64,000 bases of DNA from Pampus argenteus (GCA_036937835.1 CM072876.1:754001-818000); one strand, 5' to 3'. Numbered from the stretch's first letter, positions 38,959 to 52,796 are shown. Translations and numbers: made by a program. The notes: a model not told the origin generated them from the letters alone.

Positions 38959-39351
38959 GCACAGAATCAATCCCCAGTACACAATGGAGAACAATAGAGA
39001 GCAGTCCATCATTCTGTTGCACCAGATGCAACCCACATTCCCAAAGCGCTCTCTGTTTTTATTTGTCTCTAAGGTAGCAGCACACCTCTTTGTTTGTTTG
39101 TTTGTTTGTTGCATTTAATGTGTGTCCGAAGTACAAACACAACACTGTAAATATCATATCTTTATTAGCCTTGCTTTGCTCTGTCATGTTGCGGTTAAAA
39201 AGTAGATCTCCAGAAGCCAGATTCAGCGAGGTAGAGCTGAGCCAACATGTCCTCCTTAATTATTCATTAAGAGCAAGTTAAATGAAGATGTGCCCTATTT
39301 ACAAGATGATCACAATCAGCAGTGATCACTCTTAACATGCTGCCGTCACAC

Positions 39352-39369
39352 AGACACACACGCACACAC

Positions 39370-39415
<46 letters not shown>
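39352..39415. repeat. (CA)n microsatellite with CG interruptions
   Basis: A CA tract with two early cgca steps, then pure CA, upstream of fam184a. Confidence 0.9.
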
Positions 39416-39417
<2 letters not shown>

Positions 39418-42400
39418 CTGACATGTTCAAGACTAAAAGCAACACGAAGGCTGTAAGGTCCGACATTGGTTTATACAATATCTTACAGTTTGTAATGTTT
39501 ATGTTTCATGTCAATATTGGATTTAAATGATCAGTTTTCTTCATCAACGTCCATATCAACAGCAGCTGACTGCACATACAACCAGTAACAATCACTACAC
39601 AGCTGCTATCAGGACTCTGCCATCATGATGGTCACTTACTGTAATATGATTTCATGTCCCAAGACAGGATTTAATAAATGAAAGGACCTGGCGCTGGTGT
39701 TATTCTGCTCCTGTCACTGTGAGAAGGATCTGGCTTCCTCTGGGTGTATTTTAGTTTTATCGAGTTACTGATATGAAGACAGAGGAATAAATGTCCCCGA
39801 CAGTCCACCTCAATGACATACATATGATGCCAAAGGAAAGTCAGAGGGTCTAGGCTCAGTAGATGATGTTTGTTCTCATTATAATGACCTTAATGTAGCG
39901 ACAAACAGCCTACTGACTACAACAGAGGTTCCTAATGAGCAGCGCGGTACACTGAGGAGAAAGTACTATATAGACTACATGAAAGTACAGTCGCACTAAG
40001 ACAATACAGTTAATATTGGAGTTTATTTAGATGCGACTGACACTGACCTCATAAGACATCAGGCAGCATTCAGCTCTCATTTCTTAAGATATTATCTTAT
40101 GACACCATATCTCAACACTGACCAAATAATAAGATGTCAGTCATTAGCTGCTGATCCGCTTTGGCCCTGAATGTTTCATGCCGTTTGTATGTTTGGGCTT
40201 TGTGGGTTTTTGGTGGTAAATGTTTGTACATGCAGGAGATTTGTTGAAGCTTACTGATGCCGTCTGCCCCTGCTGTGGGAATCTGCACAGAAACCAACAA
40301 CTGAGCCTGTGTGATGACCTTCGATGCTGTAATGAATCAATTCTGCACCTGGGAGTTTAATACTTTTATTGATGGACCTTGAGGCCTGATATTAAGTTCA
40401 CTCTATGAATTCTCAAACATCCAAATACACCAAATCTATCTGCATGAATTACTGCAGGTGCCACTATTAATACGTGTTCACTGTCCTTATAGGTTTGAAG
40501 AGGTATTGACCCACAACAAGACAAAGCTTCAGTCAACAAAAGTGATTATGAAGTATATGTACTATATGATGGATGTACTTGAACATGTACTTGGTAAAGT
40601 GAAGAAAGTTTCTTGTTGTATTAATAGTTGGCTTATCGAGGTTGAAGTTAGGTCAGGGAATATGGAAATATATCACTGACAGTTACTATGATCATAAATT
40701 ATAATAGTAGTGAAGGAATGAAAAAGAAGAATCAATCAATACCGCTCTCATGTCTGTTGGTTTAAATGTGGAGCTGGAGCCAGGAGGCAACAGCAACCCT
40801 GTTTGGGTCAATATAGCACCAACACATCCATCCACTGTAAGGAAACCCAGACATCCTTCCTCCCAGGTCACAAGAAATATTCAGTCCCTGCAGCCTATTG
40901 TGGGTCTGAAGGCAAAGCTCTTAATTCACCAGTTTTACCAGTGGACACAAGCTTTGGGTTGTGACTGAAAAAGATTACAGATACAAGCATCTGTTTCTGG
41001 ACTCAGCCTTCGAGATGGAGTGAGGAGCTCTGAGATCAGTTCATACAGCTGCTGCTCCTTCACGTCAAAAGTGTTTAAAAATGCCACCCAAAACCTCTAA
41101 AACTCACTAATTGGTGCTATGTATCATGTAAAACAACACCTTATGGGTTTAGGGGGAGTTATGTGCTGTAACGCTTGACCGACTTCCTGGAAACCTGTCT
41201 ATGTAAGGACTGAACAAATGAGACACAGTATGTGGTTTAGCATATAGTATACATATAGTATACGTATAGTATACAGAAACCCTACGGCTGCATGAAGCAT
41301 AAATAGAAAGCAGGATAGTTGCGTCATCCTTGCGATGATGACTATGCGAGGGAGCGCCTGCAGCTGCTGCTCCAGTCGCTTTAAATGTTTTATTTCACTT
41401 CAGTTAAGCTTTGATAGATGAAGTGACGTCACTCAAGTCAACTTGATGCATTCATGTTCCACGGAAGAACTGCACACGTCATGTGACCTCCCCACCGGGA
41501 ATTAATGCTCACAGTCACCTATAAAATGTACACGTTATAAAACACTGCAGATGAATAAAACTACAGCAAAGCCAAGTGTGCTTTAGGTGTACGTTAAAAC
41601 ACTTGCTTCTCATGATTTATTATTTCTATAGGGGTAAACAGGAAATGGCTCGTATGAATACTACATCATTGCACTGGCCGTGGTTCAGTTCAGTTTTTTT
41701 TAAGTGATAATCAATAAAAGTATATTACAGTAGCTTTAGATACAGTTTTTATACTTGTACTGTGAGTAATATCTTGATTGTGAAGCTAAATTGACTCGGC
41801 TATGAATATCACTGCAGATTAACTATCGAGTCCATGACCACAGACCACAATCATGTATGATGCTGTATGACAATACAGGTTGCCTACTGAGCATTAAATA
41901 GCTCCAATTTCAGCAGTCAGGATGAGAAAAGCTCATCTGAAATTTAAATTTAAAATTTGATCTTAGACATTTGTTGTTATAATTGTCTCATTTATTCTTT
42001 TTATACAGTTTAATAGTATATACGGTATGTGTATATATTTCTTTATTTTCTTAATACACTATATTATTTCTCTCTTTCTTTCTCTTTCTTAGTGGGTGTA
42101 AATCAGATAATCTCATCTGATTGGCTTGATTATATTTACAGTCATAACGTGTCATGTTAGGTCTCCAGAGTCTTTATGTGTAACGTTTGATATTTGAGAG
42201 CATTATAAATGACGTATCCCACCTTTACTTCTGCTCTTTTCTTATTGTAGTCAATGGGAGAGTAAACAACTTTATGGTCTTTCTGTTGATTACTTGTCAT
42301 CTTAAACTTATTGTGCAGTACTAACATATTCCCTCCATGTGTTTTCTGTGTTTTAATGTATTGACTGCAACATAACCTGCTGCCCTTTTGTTATTGTACA

Positions 42401-42539
42401 TGATCAGTGTTGATGTGTGTATTTGTCATGTGTTTTTCATGTACTGGGGTACGGGGTGGGGGTGGCCCCAATCTGAAATCTCAGCTCGGGCACCAACACA
42501 GTCAGGGCCGGCCCTGCCTGTCATGTTTACCACGCTCAC

Positions 42540-43088
42540 CGCTCTCATTCCCATTTGTCCGACAGCACGTGAACGCAGCGCTGCTCCCATCCTGCGTGAA
42601 TGCAGCACCGAGTGTTGAGGTGATCCATGGCAACAGAGGAGCAGCAACCAACCGCTGAGCCTGTCCTGCACACACACGCCTTCAGTGTCTACACGCTCCG
42701 TGCACCGAGGAGGAATCACTCTTAACGGCTCCCGTTCACACATCTCGGATCAAGGTGACCGACCGGGAGGCAGCCAGCTGCCCGAAAACTGCTCCACATC
42801 TGCGCCAGGTGACCGCGGACCGGAGCCGGAACTCGGAGCACTCAAAGCGGACACATTGTGGACGGACAAGATGGTAGCAGCTAACGCTTCTGGGGCTTAA
42901 AACCACATTTTCTCCCTTTAGTGCAAAATGAAAACATTTTCACCAGTTTGCGGGCAACAACGGCGTCACGTCTCTCGTTAATTCCCGCCGCTGTCCCGGT
43001 CCTCCCCGCCGCTGCTCGGTCCGGCTCTTCAGCGCTGTCCAGCCGCACATCCACATCTCCCCTGAGCATCTGAAGCATCATTGTGAAG
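42540..43088 (+). promoter_or_regulatory. fam184a: CpG-rich promoter / 5' leader region of fam184a
   Basis: CpG dinucleotides are far denser here than in the surrounding AT-rich DNA, especially at 42690-42890 and 42955-43060 (cccgccgctgtcccggtcc). No TATA box is seen, as expected of a CpG-island promoter. An RFX half-site (ccatggcaac) lies at 42627-42636. Two short upstream reading frames, 42871-42900 and 42928-42981, would be in the leader if transcription starts upstream of them. The exact start site cannot be read from sequence. Confidence 0.55.
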
Positions 43089-43096
43089 ATGGCGAC
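43085..43096 (+). promoter_or_regulatory. fam184a: TISU/YY1-like element at the fam184a start codon
   Basis: The sequence gaagatggcgac matches the TISU consensus SAASATGGCGGC at 11 of 12 positions and places the ATG at 43089. TISU elements support initiation from very short leaders and overlap YY1 sites, which would put a transcription start close to 43070. This is motif inference. Confidence 0.4.
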
Positions 43097-43250
43097 TGGG
43101 TCGGGTTGGCAGCAGTATTACTGCCCTGCCGGTCCGGGGAAATACAGTTCATCCTCAGCCACCAGCATGTCCTTCCAGTCCGGCATCGCCATGGAGTATA
43201 CCCAGGACCTGCACCTGAAGATGAGCAAGAAAATAGCACAGCTGACGAAG
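43089..43250 (+). CDS. fam184a: fam184a first coding exon
   Basis: The exon encodes 54 residues, beginning MATGSGWQQYYCPAGPGKYS and ending MEYTQDLHLKMSKKIAQLTK, then the donor gtaagg at 43251 in phase 0. The ending HLKMSKKIAQLTK matches the first exon of vertebrate FAM184A, a long coiled-coil protein of poorly known function; the coiled-coil rod is encoded downstream, outside the window. The start codon is in a strong context (A at -3, G at +4). A GTG-initiated extension two codons upstream was not used. Synteny supports the call: FAM184A follows MAN1A1 on the same strand in human 6q22. Confidence 0.9.
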
Positions 43251-43823
43251 GTAAGGAGCGTTTCTGAGGCCTGAGCAGACAACCAGCCCTGAGGTTAGAC
43301 CCTATATCCTCCTGTTCTTCATGCAGAGCTGGACATGTGATTCATGTTAATGTATCTGTGGAGGTTTCTACTGAATATCAAGCACTGCTTTCTCCGTCAT
43401 AGTTGACTCTTTGCGTTGGTTCAGCAGCTGCATTTCTGGAAGATGGTGAAAAACATGTGAAATGCACCTTTAATAATACCTGCCTGTCATTCAGGTTGTT
43501 GATGTTGTTATAAATAATGATGCAGCTAAACTTTGATCCCTCATGATGACAAGCTTGAGATGAGACACAGGTTTAAATATCACTGTATTTAATTACAGTT
43601 GGTAACAGTACTGTTGCATTCAGGAGCTCATTATGTGTGTGGGATGTTGTGTTTCTACCTGTGTTGCTTTCAAGGGCATCTCAAGTGTTTTGTGCCCTGA
43701 GGATCAACGCTTTCATCTCTCACTCACCAAAATGAGAGAGCTCCAACTTCTAACGCGACTCGTCCACAACATTGACTCAGGGTCAAAGCATGTTTGTGGC
43801 TCCAGTATGTCATTATCATCAAG

Positions 43824-43824
<1 letters not shown>

Positions 43825-43896
<72 letters not shown>
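43825..43896. repeat. (CA)n microsatellite
   Basis: About 36 pure CA units in fam184a intron 1, one of the longest pure CA tracts here. Confidence 0.93.
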
Positions 43897-43899
<3 letters not shown>

Positions 43900-44000
43900 T
43901 TCCAGGTGGCTTTTTGCCTCTTTGTTGCTGGTGAAGGATTTGACACCTCAAGTCAGTTTTATCCTCCCAAGGATTCACTCGTGACACGAACCATGAGTTC

Positions 44001-44009
44001 TATCTATCC

Positions 44010-44044
<35 letters not shown>

Positions 44045-44045
44045 C

Positions 44046-44095
<50 letters not shown>

Positions 44096-44096
44096 A
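44001..44096. repeat. (TATC)n / GATA tetranucleotide repeat
   Basis: About 24 tetranucleotide units of tatc, with two tcca interruptions, in fam184a intron 1. Confidence 0.93.
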
Positions 44097-44937
44097 TAGA
44101 CACAGAACAATGCTGCATAAACGACTGAAAACCACAGTGAACATTAAAAAGCTTCCTCACCACAATCATTAATGCACATTAATTCATGTGTTTTGAGGGA
44201 TGCATCCATGTTTTTGAAATCTGGTTTTTATAAGCATCTGTCAAGTATTTCTGTACATTATGAAATGAACGTTGGATGCATCATCTTGAGGAGTTACACA
44301 GCTGTATAAGGAGCCTTTTTGTGCCAACTGAATGAATGGGTTATCAACGTCCTATCACAGCTTTTAAAATGTCTTTATGATGCCACGATTTCATTCTTTT
44401 TGTTTAGTCATAATCATCTTTAAATTCATTTTTTAATGTAGTATTAACCTCTTCTATACAGTTATTTCTTTTCATTACCAGCTGAGCTGAACACTATTTC
44501 CGACTAGTACTTAACGACTAAAACAACAGGGAATGCTGGGAGTGGGATGTTCATGTGTCTCGTCACATGACTCTCCCACGTTCCCACAGGTGACACATCT
44601 GAGCTTGTGTCTCCCGTGCCGTGTTGTATTCAACGCGACCATCTGCTCACACTGACCGCTGAGCTCGGTGGGCTCGGTGCTGCGTTCAGGAATCCATCGA
44701 ACATCTCGTCTTCTTAGCTTGTTTGCATTTGGTGATTTATACATATGTACACCTGACAGGTTGCCAGTCTGAGCATTAAAATAGCTTTCATTTTTTATAT
44801 TAGGAAAACATTTTGTCAACTCAAATGTTATATATTCATATACTTTTATCTTGTATGTATATATTTATTTTCCTAATACATTATATTCCTTTGCTTTGTT
44901 TTTTATGGATCATATTGATCTAATGACACAACAGCCG

Positions 44938-45110
44938 GTTGCAACTAATGATTATTTTCATTTTCATTGATTAATCTGCTGATTATTTTCTCAATTAGTC
45001 GATTACTCGTTTGGTTTGTAAAATGTCAGAAAATGTCGATCACTGATTCCCAAGATGAAACCTAAAATGTCCAAACCAACAGTCCACAGTTGACTGTCAT
45101 AGAGACTAAA
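44938..45110 (+). mobile_element. MITE-like dispersed repeat, copy A
   Basis: It begins ttgcaactaatgattattttc and includes gattaatctgctgattattt, aaatgtcagaaaatgtcgat and a ttgactgtcatagagac block. These blocks, in the same order, recur in diverged form at 62713-62889. The family's AATCGATTAATCG-type ends are common in fish introns. The 3' end of this copy runs into an AT microsatellite and appears truncated. Confidence 0.6.
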
Positions 45111-45169
45111 GATGTTTGTGATTTTATATATATATGTATGTATATGTATATATATGTATATGTGTGTAT

Positions 45170-45201
<32 letters not shown>

Positions 45202-47362
45202 GTCATTTCTGGCCTTGCTTCGACGCAAACATCGACTCTGTATGCTTTTGCTGGGACTTCATGCATAGTCAGTGAGTCAGTCATTGATTGTAATCCTCCC
45301 GTGGTGTTGGATTTCATGATTTGTGATGCAAGACTTATTTGCTGTCACTGTTATTTAAGACTTCATGCAGTAATTTTTAATCCCACAAAGCTGCTTTCTG
45401 GCCTTTTGTGTAGCTCAGGCTCTGCAAGGATTTTGCTGTCATGATTTTATTTTAATTTTTGGAAAGCTGTATTTCATAAGTTATACTCTCTGATGGCTTT
45501 GCTTTTATTGTAGCGCCTCTGTCACAAGGCAGTGTAGGGTTTTGCTGCTATGGCAACAAGTTTTATATAAATTATAATTCAGGGCAACGGCATTTAAAAA
45601 GTAGGCCGAGGACTTTTCATAAAAGAGTTAGTCTGATTTTGTAGCCTGTCAGGATTCAGGACTGAAGTTTGTGGTTGTTGTCAGAGTCCTGAGAAACAGA
45701 GAGGCCAGCATGTCATTTAAACAAATGTATTACTGGGTTTCTGTGTGTGTGTGTGTGTGTGTTTCATCAGCAATGCCTGACTGACTTTAGTGTTGAAGTG
45801 AGTCGGAAATAGACCTCTGAGCTCTCCGTGTATTTCTGGACGAAGAGATTGGAAGAGACAGAGATAGTGAAGTAGTATAGTGTGTGTGTGTGTGTGTAAG
45901 TGTGTGTGAGTGTGTGAGTGTGTGTGCAGTTATATTCTGTTGCGCTGCAGCACCACAGCATCATCGTGCGCATGAACATTTCAACAGTAGTTTTTTTAAA
46001 TGTTGAAATATAAATTTGAAGAACCGTCACCACACTATAAAAAGTCTTCTTGCTCTCCAACATTTCTGAAGCTTTGTTTATGTTGTTATGTTTTGTTTAT
46101 GAGCACCAGAAATGGAATCAACTATACAAACATGAGTAAATAGATGCAGGACATCAAACTGATATCGGCTTTTTAAAAATATAAGCATTATTCACAGTGA
46201 TTCCACACAAATAAGCATCAATATATGGACTCAATACATGATCAGTCATTTTTATAGATCGATACATGCATCAACCCAAACTGTCAAATGTTGCTCCTGT
46301 CTTAGAAAAAGCTGCTTCACAACCAACAAACTAAATACTTGTTATACGGCTTCTCATACATACATAATGTTTTTATCACTGCATCTTGTTGCAGTATAAA
46401 TAAACCTAATATTTACATTGGCTGTGTGTTAGTTCAGTACTGAAAGGAGGACTGGAAAGAAGAATATCCGAGGTTTGACAGAATACATCCTGAGTGACTG
46501 AAAATACTGCTGAAAAAACACAAAAATATACAGTCATCACTTGGCAGCAACATTAAAGCCAAAGTGTGTGTGTGTGTGTGTGTGTGTGATGCACTAATCC
46601 AGGGGTGGTGGTGCAGTGATCTGTGTAGCCTCGGCAGGGTTTGAGAGCAGATGGTCAGAGCAACACGACTCCAGACTTGGGAATAGAGAATCAGGCCTGA
46701 GAGGGATTTTAAAGTGTGATACTGCTCATTCAGAGGCAAAGCTGCAGTTTGCTGCTATTGGTTTGAATTTTAGATTCAAATTATTATTATTTTTATTTAC
46801 AAACAAATTAAGTATAGCATTGAAATTAAGTAGAAAATATGCAGAAATATGTTTTCTCATCAGGGTGGAAAATATCTGCTACTACAACTACTATTACTAA
46901 GTACAGTAAATACCACTGTTACTGCAACTACCACTTAATTTGTGGAACAGGGGAGGTCAGACTATTAAAACCATAATAATATTATATTAATTGAATGAAA
47001 ATGTAAAAATATTCCCATGACACACATTAGAAGTAGTTACTATAAATCAGATACTGAGATGTTACTCTGTGTGTAAAGAAAATGACTGAATTGCTTTCTA
47101 GTTTTCACGCATGTACTGTAATGCTCTGTGTGCTGTAGAAGACGCCAGGCAGGGAGACGATAAAACATGCTGAGTGACATCTCATTATGAGCTGCTACCT
47201 CTCACAGAAAACAGGAAGCGCGAGGAGAGAGTGATGTCGCCACCGTGGTCCTGAGCGTCTTCTCAAGAGGTGACAAACTGTGAGGAGTACAGCTTATTAA
47301 CCTCTGCCGGATGCTCCTTCACTGATTGTCACAATTCTCTGTCAGATTTCATTAAGATACGG

Positions 47363-47397
<35 letters not shown>

Positions 47398-48641
47398 CAT
47401 AGTGAAACACACATCCAGAGAACCAGGATAAGAGAAAGAGACATTGGCCCTGAGCACCATCCAGTACAAATAACGAAATAACGCTTTGCCGTCACACACA
47501 CACACACACAGTGGCTCATTCATTCGTGAGGTGTGTATGGAGGATGATTTGATGAATCATTCTTAATGTTTGACCTTGAACGTTTCCTCTGCCTACAGAC
47601 AGCCAGAAGCCACATCGCTATTAATCCTCTCCAGCCTGTTTTCGTTGGCTGATGCAACAGCCAATCATGTCGCAGCAACAGACAAGACAATGCAGGATTG
47701 GCTGTCACATATAGCATATTTCCTTTACGTAAACGGCTGAGGGTACCAGGCCTGTACCAGTAATTACAGTAATCCACGGAACAATAATCGCAGCGCTCGA
47801 GTTCCACCTGAGACGTTTTGGCGGCGCACCACTTAGCTGTAGCATGCAGGTAGCATGCTAATGTGTGTATGTTCGTATACAAATGCTGATATCTCCATAT
47901 TTAAACGGTATTCTGTCTCTTCTGTCCCTTTGAGTAAAAATAGCACATTGAATGTATTAAATTAAAGCAGTGTGAATGTAGCCTACAGTCGAGTCAACCG
48001 CCCTGCACGTTATATAACAGGCACCGGGATTTATCCAGCAGGCCTACTTCTGGCCTTTATCAGAGACCCGGCTTTTATTGGAGGAAATGTATCTGACTAA
48101 TAGTCAGTTGTTTTTGTGTAAAGTCTCATAAGAGCCTGTCAGTGTATTCCAGCTCTGATATGATGGAGACTCATCTGTTAACCTACTGTTATGAGATGTC
48201 TCATTCCTGCTGCGGTGGGATTGTACTCAACAGACTGTAAAAGCTGCAATGAAACCTGCTTCACTGATCCCTGAATGCTAATGTTAATGTATTTAAGGCT
48301 GGAAGTTGATTACATCAAAGAACACAGTATACTGAATGAATCTAAGCATATTGATATTGTCTTCTCCCTCAGGTGTTTTACACCTGTCTGCTCCCCTCTG
48401 CCTCTCTTCCTCCACTTCCTGTTGTTGTATCCTTGCTCTCAGTGTTCATGGCTGTCCAGTAAGAATAGTCCAGATGAGGATATTTCCTTCAGTACTATAA
48501 TCCGCCTGCAACAAGCCTCAGTCTGCGCTGGACTGTTTGACCGTCAGGTGATGTAACAGTCCTGGTTATTATTGACAGGCACCAGCTTGTGGGTAACAGC
48601 AGCTGTGCAGAGCTGATTGTGTTTGTAGACGCACAGCATAT

Positions 48642-49015
48642 CGATCCATAATATCAAAACACTACATGATATTATTGATCCATAATATCAAAACACTACG
48701 TAATATTATTGATCCATACTATCAAAACACTACATAATATTATTGATCCATACTATCAAAACACTACATGATATTATTGATCCATAATATCAAAACACTA
48801 CATGATATTATTGATCCATAATATAAAAACACTACGTGATATTATTGATCCATAATATAAAAACACTACGTGATATTATTGATCCATAATATCAAAACAC
48901 TACATGATATTATTGATTCATAATATCAAAACACTACGTGATATTATTGATCCATAATATCAAAACACTACATGATATTATTGATCCATAATATAAAAAC
49001 ACTACGTGATATTAT
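48642..49015. repeat. 34-bp dyad minisatellite, 11 copies
   Basis: Eleven tandem units of 34 bp begin at 48642 and repeat regularly to 48982. Each contains gatattattgatccataatatc or a close variant, a perfect 8-bp inverted repeat around 6 bp, followed by aaaacactac. Units differ at a few positions (acg/aca; atataaaa/atatcaaa). Confidence 0.95.
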
Positions 49016-50710
49016 TGATATTAAACCTGACCTACTCATCCAGAGTATCATCGTCATTTTTTTGTGGCGTCTCAGATTTGATACCTTTGTGATAACGTAA
49101 AAACATCATTTGATATATACGATATATCGTTCTCACCCTGTCAGAGATGGTGTCTAAACTGAAAGCAGAAACCAGAGATATCAACCTGCACATATGACAA
49201 CGTTACTGTGAAGATGTTGCATACAGGGCATTTCCACATGGTGCATTTGGCCTGCTAAAACATCCATATACAGTACAATCCATCTTTAATGTGTGTGGGC
49301 CACGTTCCTGCTCGACTCATGCATTCATTTTATATAAAACTCTGCTGCTGGTTATTTCAGCTAACGAACCTGCCTGGATGAATCTACTATATAGTCATCT
49401 ACATTTATATCTAAACTCGACAGTATATGCAGTTATTTACTTCCAATACCATGAATGGGTAAATATCAGAATCAGCCTTTAAAACCTAATTCTGACTGAA
49501 AGCTACTATAAAGTACGGACTCCAGCCCACACATTCAACTGGAGGAGAGTTTTTTGGCACGTCGTCAGTAGCAAGTAAGCATCAAGATTTTAGAGGCGAA
49601 GGTCTGCTTTGACTTTCTCTTCTTTTCTTGGCAGCTGTGTGAGTCTACGTGGCCACCAGGGAGCCGTCTTTACTCACCGGGTTCTGTTTCTGATGGAAGA
49701 CACAGACTAAGAGCACCTACAGTAGCAGTTAACCCTCAGTATTGCTTAGATGGGCCTTTAAGAGGAACAACAGAGCCACAGGCAGCCCATCACACTCAGC
49801 AGCTTTACTGAATTCATCCCCTACTGTTAACAAATGAGGTTGATTAGATGAGTTCACCGGCTATATGATGATAACACCAAACTGTTTGTGGTGAATGTAG
49901 TTTCCTGGTGAGTTACTTTCCAGTAATAAACCAGGCAGTAGTAAGTAAAACAAATGATAGTGAGTTACGGTATGTGCTCAGTATGCATCACAGAGCCTCT
50001 GGTTATATATATGTGGGATTGTTTGGCCACATAGCAGACGTTTCAGTTGAGGTTCAGGCTAGATGTATTTTTGGATGTCATCTCTGTACATGTGATGTTA
50101 CAGGCTTTACTTCATGTATATTATGATGTATATTATCTGCTGCTGAAGGAGCCTAAACGTCCACACAGGGATGGATAAAGCTTCATCTCGTCAGGTTTCT
50201 GTGTCACGCATCAACTAACAGTGAAAAGATGGCAGTGATTGTCCTACAGTAGTAACCCTAACCCTAATGCCCTGAAATATGCATATCAAATATCAAAAGT
50301 ATTGGTCTTTCTTAGTTTCCGTTTGTTTCTGGTTGTTAATTTCTCAGGTCCATCTTGGCTCTCTCTATAACTGGCAGGCCCGTTTACTCGTCTCTCCTTC
50401 ACGTCCTCGCTCCATGTCTCTGTTTATCTGTCTGTCCTTCCCTCTGGTGGAAGGACATCCAAACAACAGTGCTATGACTTCACCCAGCCTTCGGTCCGTC
50501 CTTCCATTAAGATAAGATGAAACTGATCTCTGAGGAGGTTTATAAGAGCAGACAGTAACTGGAGACAACAAAGGAAAAATATTAGAATAAAACACATATA
50601 TGATATGTTCAAATATGTATGTAATGTGTCACATGTATGGACATAAAAACATAGAAAACAGAGAAGAAAAACAGGAAGGGAAGAGTCATTCCTTTCTCAC
50701 TCCATCTCCT

Positions 50711-50724
50711 GTTGCCATGGAGAC
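50711..50724 (+). promoter_or_regulatory. RFX X-box-like motif
   Basis: The sequence gttgccatggagac has one perfect RFX half-site (GTTGCC) and a near-perfect second half. It lies in fam184a intron 1. Binding is not shown. Confidence 0.3.
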
Positions 50725-52173
50725 GCAATAGTTCTCATAATTTATCATTCAAACTATGAGTCTGTATCAGCGGTTTATCTTAAATACATTTTAGGCATTC
50801 AGAAATTGCTGTCATCCATGTTAATTAAAAAAGAAAATCAACGTTTTTTTCAGCTTTTAATTCACAAAGCATTATGGGAAATCCATTAGAAGGATGATGG
50901 TAGAAGAAGTTTACCCATATTATCTGTCATTCGCCTTCTGGGCTGTCTTCACCCTGGATGGCTGACTGCATGACAACCCCATGACTCAGCGTTCCTCTTT
51001 TTAAACCAATCAGTCCTCTGAGTCGTGGTTTATGTACAATCAATAAGGCTCATTCTCCACGAATGCTTACATTGCTTCTCTTTGCCTCTTTGTGCCTCAC
51101 AGTAACTTAGATATTCCTTTAATTATTTTTTTTTGTTGCTCATTCCTTGTTTTTTCTACTTCTTAATGCAGCAAAGCATTAAATGTTAGTCATCATTTGA
51201 ACACAAGGCCAATAGAGCTTCTGTGGGTTTCATGTTCATTTCCCATTTTGTAATCAGCCTAATCAAAACGTAGTGCTGCAGCAGAGAAGAGCGTCCCAGC
51301 ATCAGTAACCCGGCAGCTGTACATTCACCCCGTTCATCCAAATTAAATAGTTGTAGATTTGGGCACCTCTCGCCTCTCTCTCTCTGAGACGCTGATCCAT
51401 CCGATGAATCTCCTGACGTCAATGAGCAGCAGCAGATCTACAACTCCTCTCAGCTTCTGCATGTTTGACATGGAAAACATCTTTCCATTGTGTTTGTGTA
51501 GAGAACATAATGGGTTATTGAACATTGTGTAACATCCAGAGGAAACGTGACTTTAGCCAGACAGCAGTGCTATTTGCTGGGATGATGAAGATGCAGCTGG
51601 TAGCATCAGTGCTGCAGTTTCGATATCGTCATACTGTTTACTGAATTACAGTGTTGCATCACTACAGTCTTTCAGAGTTCCTCCTTTATATCCAGTTATA
51701 CAGTATTATTTGTGTTTCACTCTTTTTATGCTCATGGTTTATCTAGTTGTTCTCCTGGTTCCATTTCTATCAGTTGGTGTAATGAAGGAGTGCATGATAC
51801 GATCATTTAATACTGCTGTAGTTTCACAGCCAGTTTTGGAGAATCTTGCTGAGTTTGAAGGACAGACTAGTGTTTGTGCTGTAGAAATGAAAGGTCGATA
51901 GTTGCTTGCTTGTAATGAGACTCTGATCCTACGAAGTGAAAGACAAACATCTTCACACAGCTCTCACGTTCAAAAGTAATGAATGTTCAATATTGATAAA
52001 TCCAAAAAGAAACTATCTGCTTCACGCAGCTGCAGCTGAGTGCAGCGTTGCACTGATTGTTGCTGACATTAGATAATGATGCAGTATGTTGTAGCAGTTT
52101 CTGGTGCTTGTAGTTAATTTGAAAAAGGCAAATAACTTTATGTTATCATGCTTTTACTATTGAAAATTAACTG

Positions 52174-52205
<32 letters not shown>

Positions 52206-52636
52206 CTGCAATAACATTACCTTGACCAACATTGATTTTCCACAAATCCGATTTAGGCTGCCAGTGTGTGACGCTGCGCCAGCTCTTGTTGTTAATAGTT
52301 AATAATAGTTAATAATAGTTAATAGACAGTCAGTCATGGATTCACAGCTTATTACAGCACAATGTTTGACCAGCTCGTGTTAACAGCACAGCCCTGCTTT
52401 ACTTTATCACCCCATTAAATAGATGTACACACACACACACACACTCACACACACACACACACACACTCAGCCTTAATGCTGCTGCTGATGATTCTCGTGT
52501 TTCTTCAACTGGATGCAACGATTACTACGAGCACACGTGCAAAGTAGACCAGTTTTCTTTCAGGCATGTTTTCCTGCTCTATTTGAATAGGGTTCACTCG
52601 TTCTCTACTGCATCTGAAATACAACAAGTGATGAGA

Positions 52637-52673
<37 letters not shown>

Positions 52674-52756
52674 GAGTGAAAACAGAGAGGCTGCAGGCTA
52701 CAAGTGCTATAGACACTGATGCCACTGCTAATGGAATTCAATGTGCTGTGACACAC

Positions 52757-52796
<40 letters not shown>

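Larger units (their letters stand above)
33318..42450. other. intergenic region between NLR and fam184a, no gene seen
   Basis: About 9 kb contains no exon I can support on either strand. It holds an AT run near 33912-33931, (CA)n at 34335-34388, an 11-bp AT-rich minisatellite at 34570-34739, the large TTG/TCA array at 35437-35996, AT repeats near 37416-37460, (CA)n at 38302-38331, (GT)n at 38894-38955 and (CA)n at 39352-39415. Confidence 0.65.

Noticed and set aside
40458..40968. Open frames at 40458-40679 and 40750-40968
   Set aside because: Short, no recognisable domain, no supporting splice sites and not adjacent to a gene model.
42426..42743. - strand open frame of 105 residues overlapping the fam184a promoter region
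   Set aside because: CpG-rich sequence with few stop codons gives open frames by chance; no recognisable protein.
48642..49015. CRISPR-like array of regular 34-bp repeats
   Set aside because: There are no variable spacers; the whole unit repeats, and the context is a vertebrate intron.
50252..50266. Telomere-like ccctaaccctaa segment
   Set aside because: Only about two units; too short to be a meaningful interstitial telomere.
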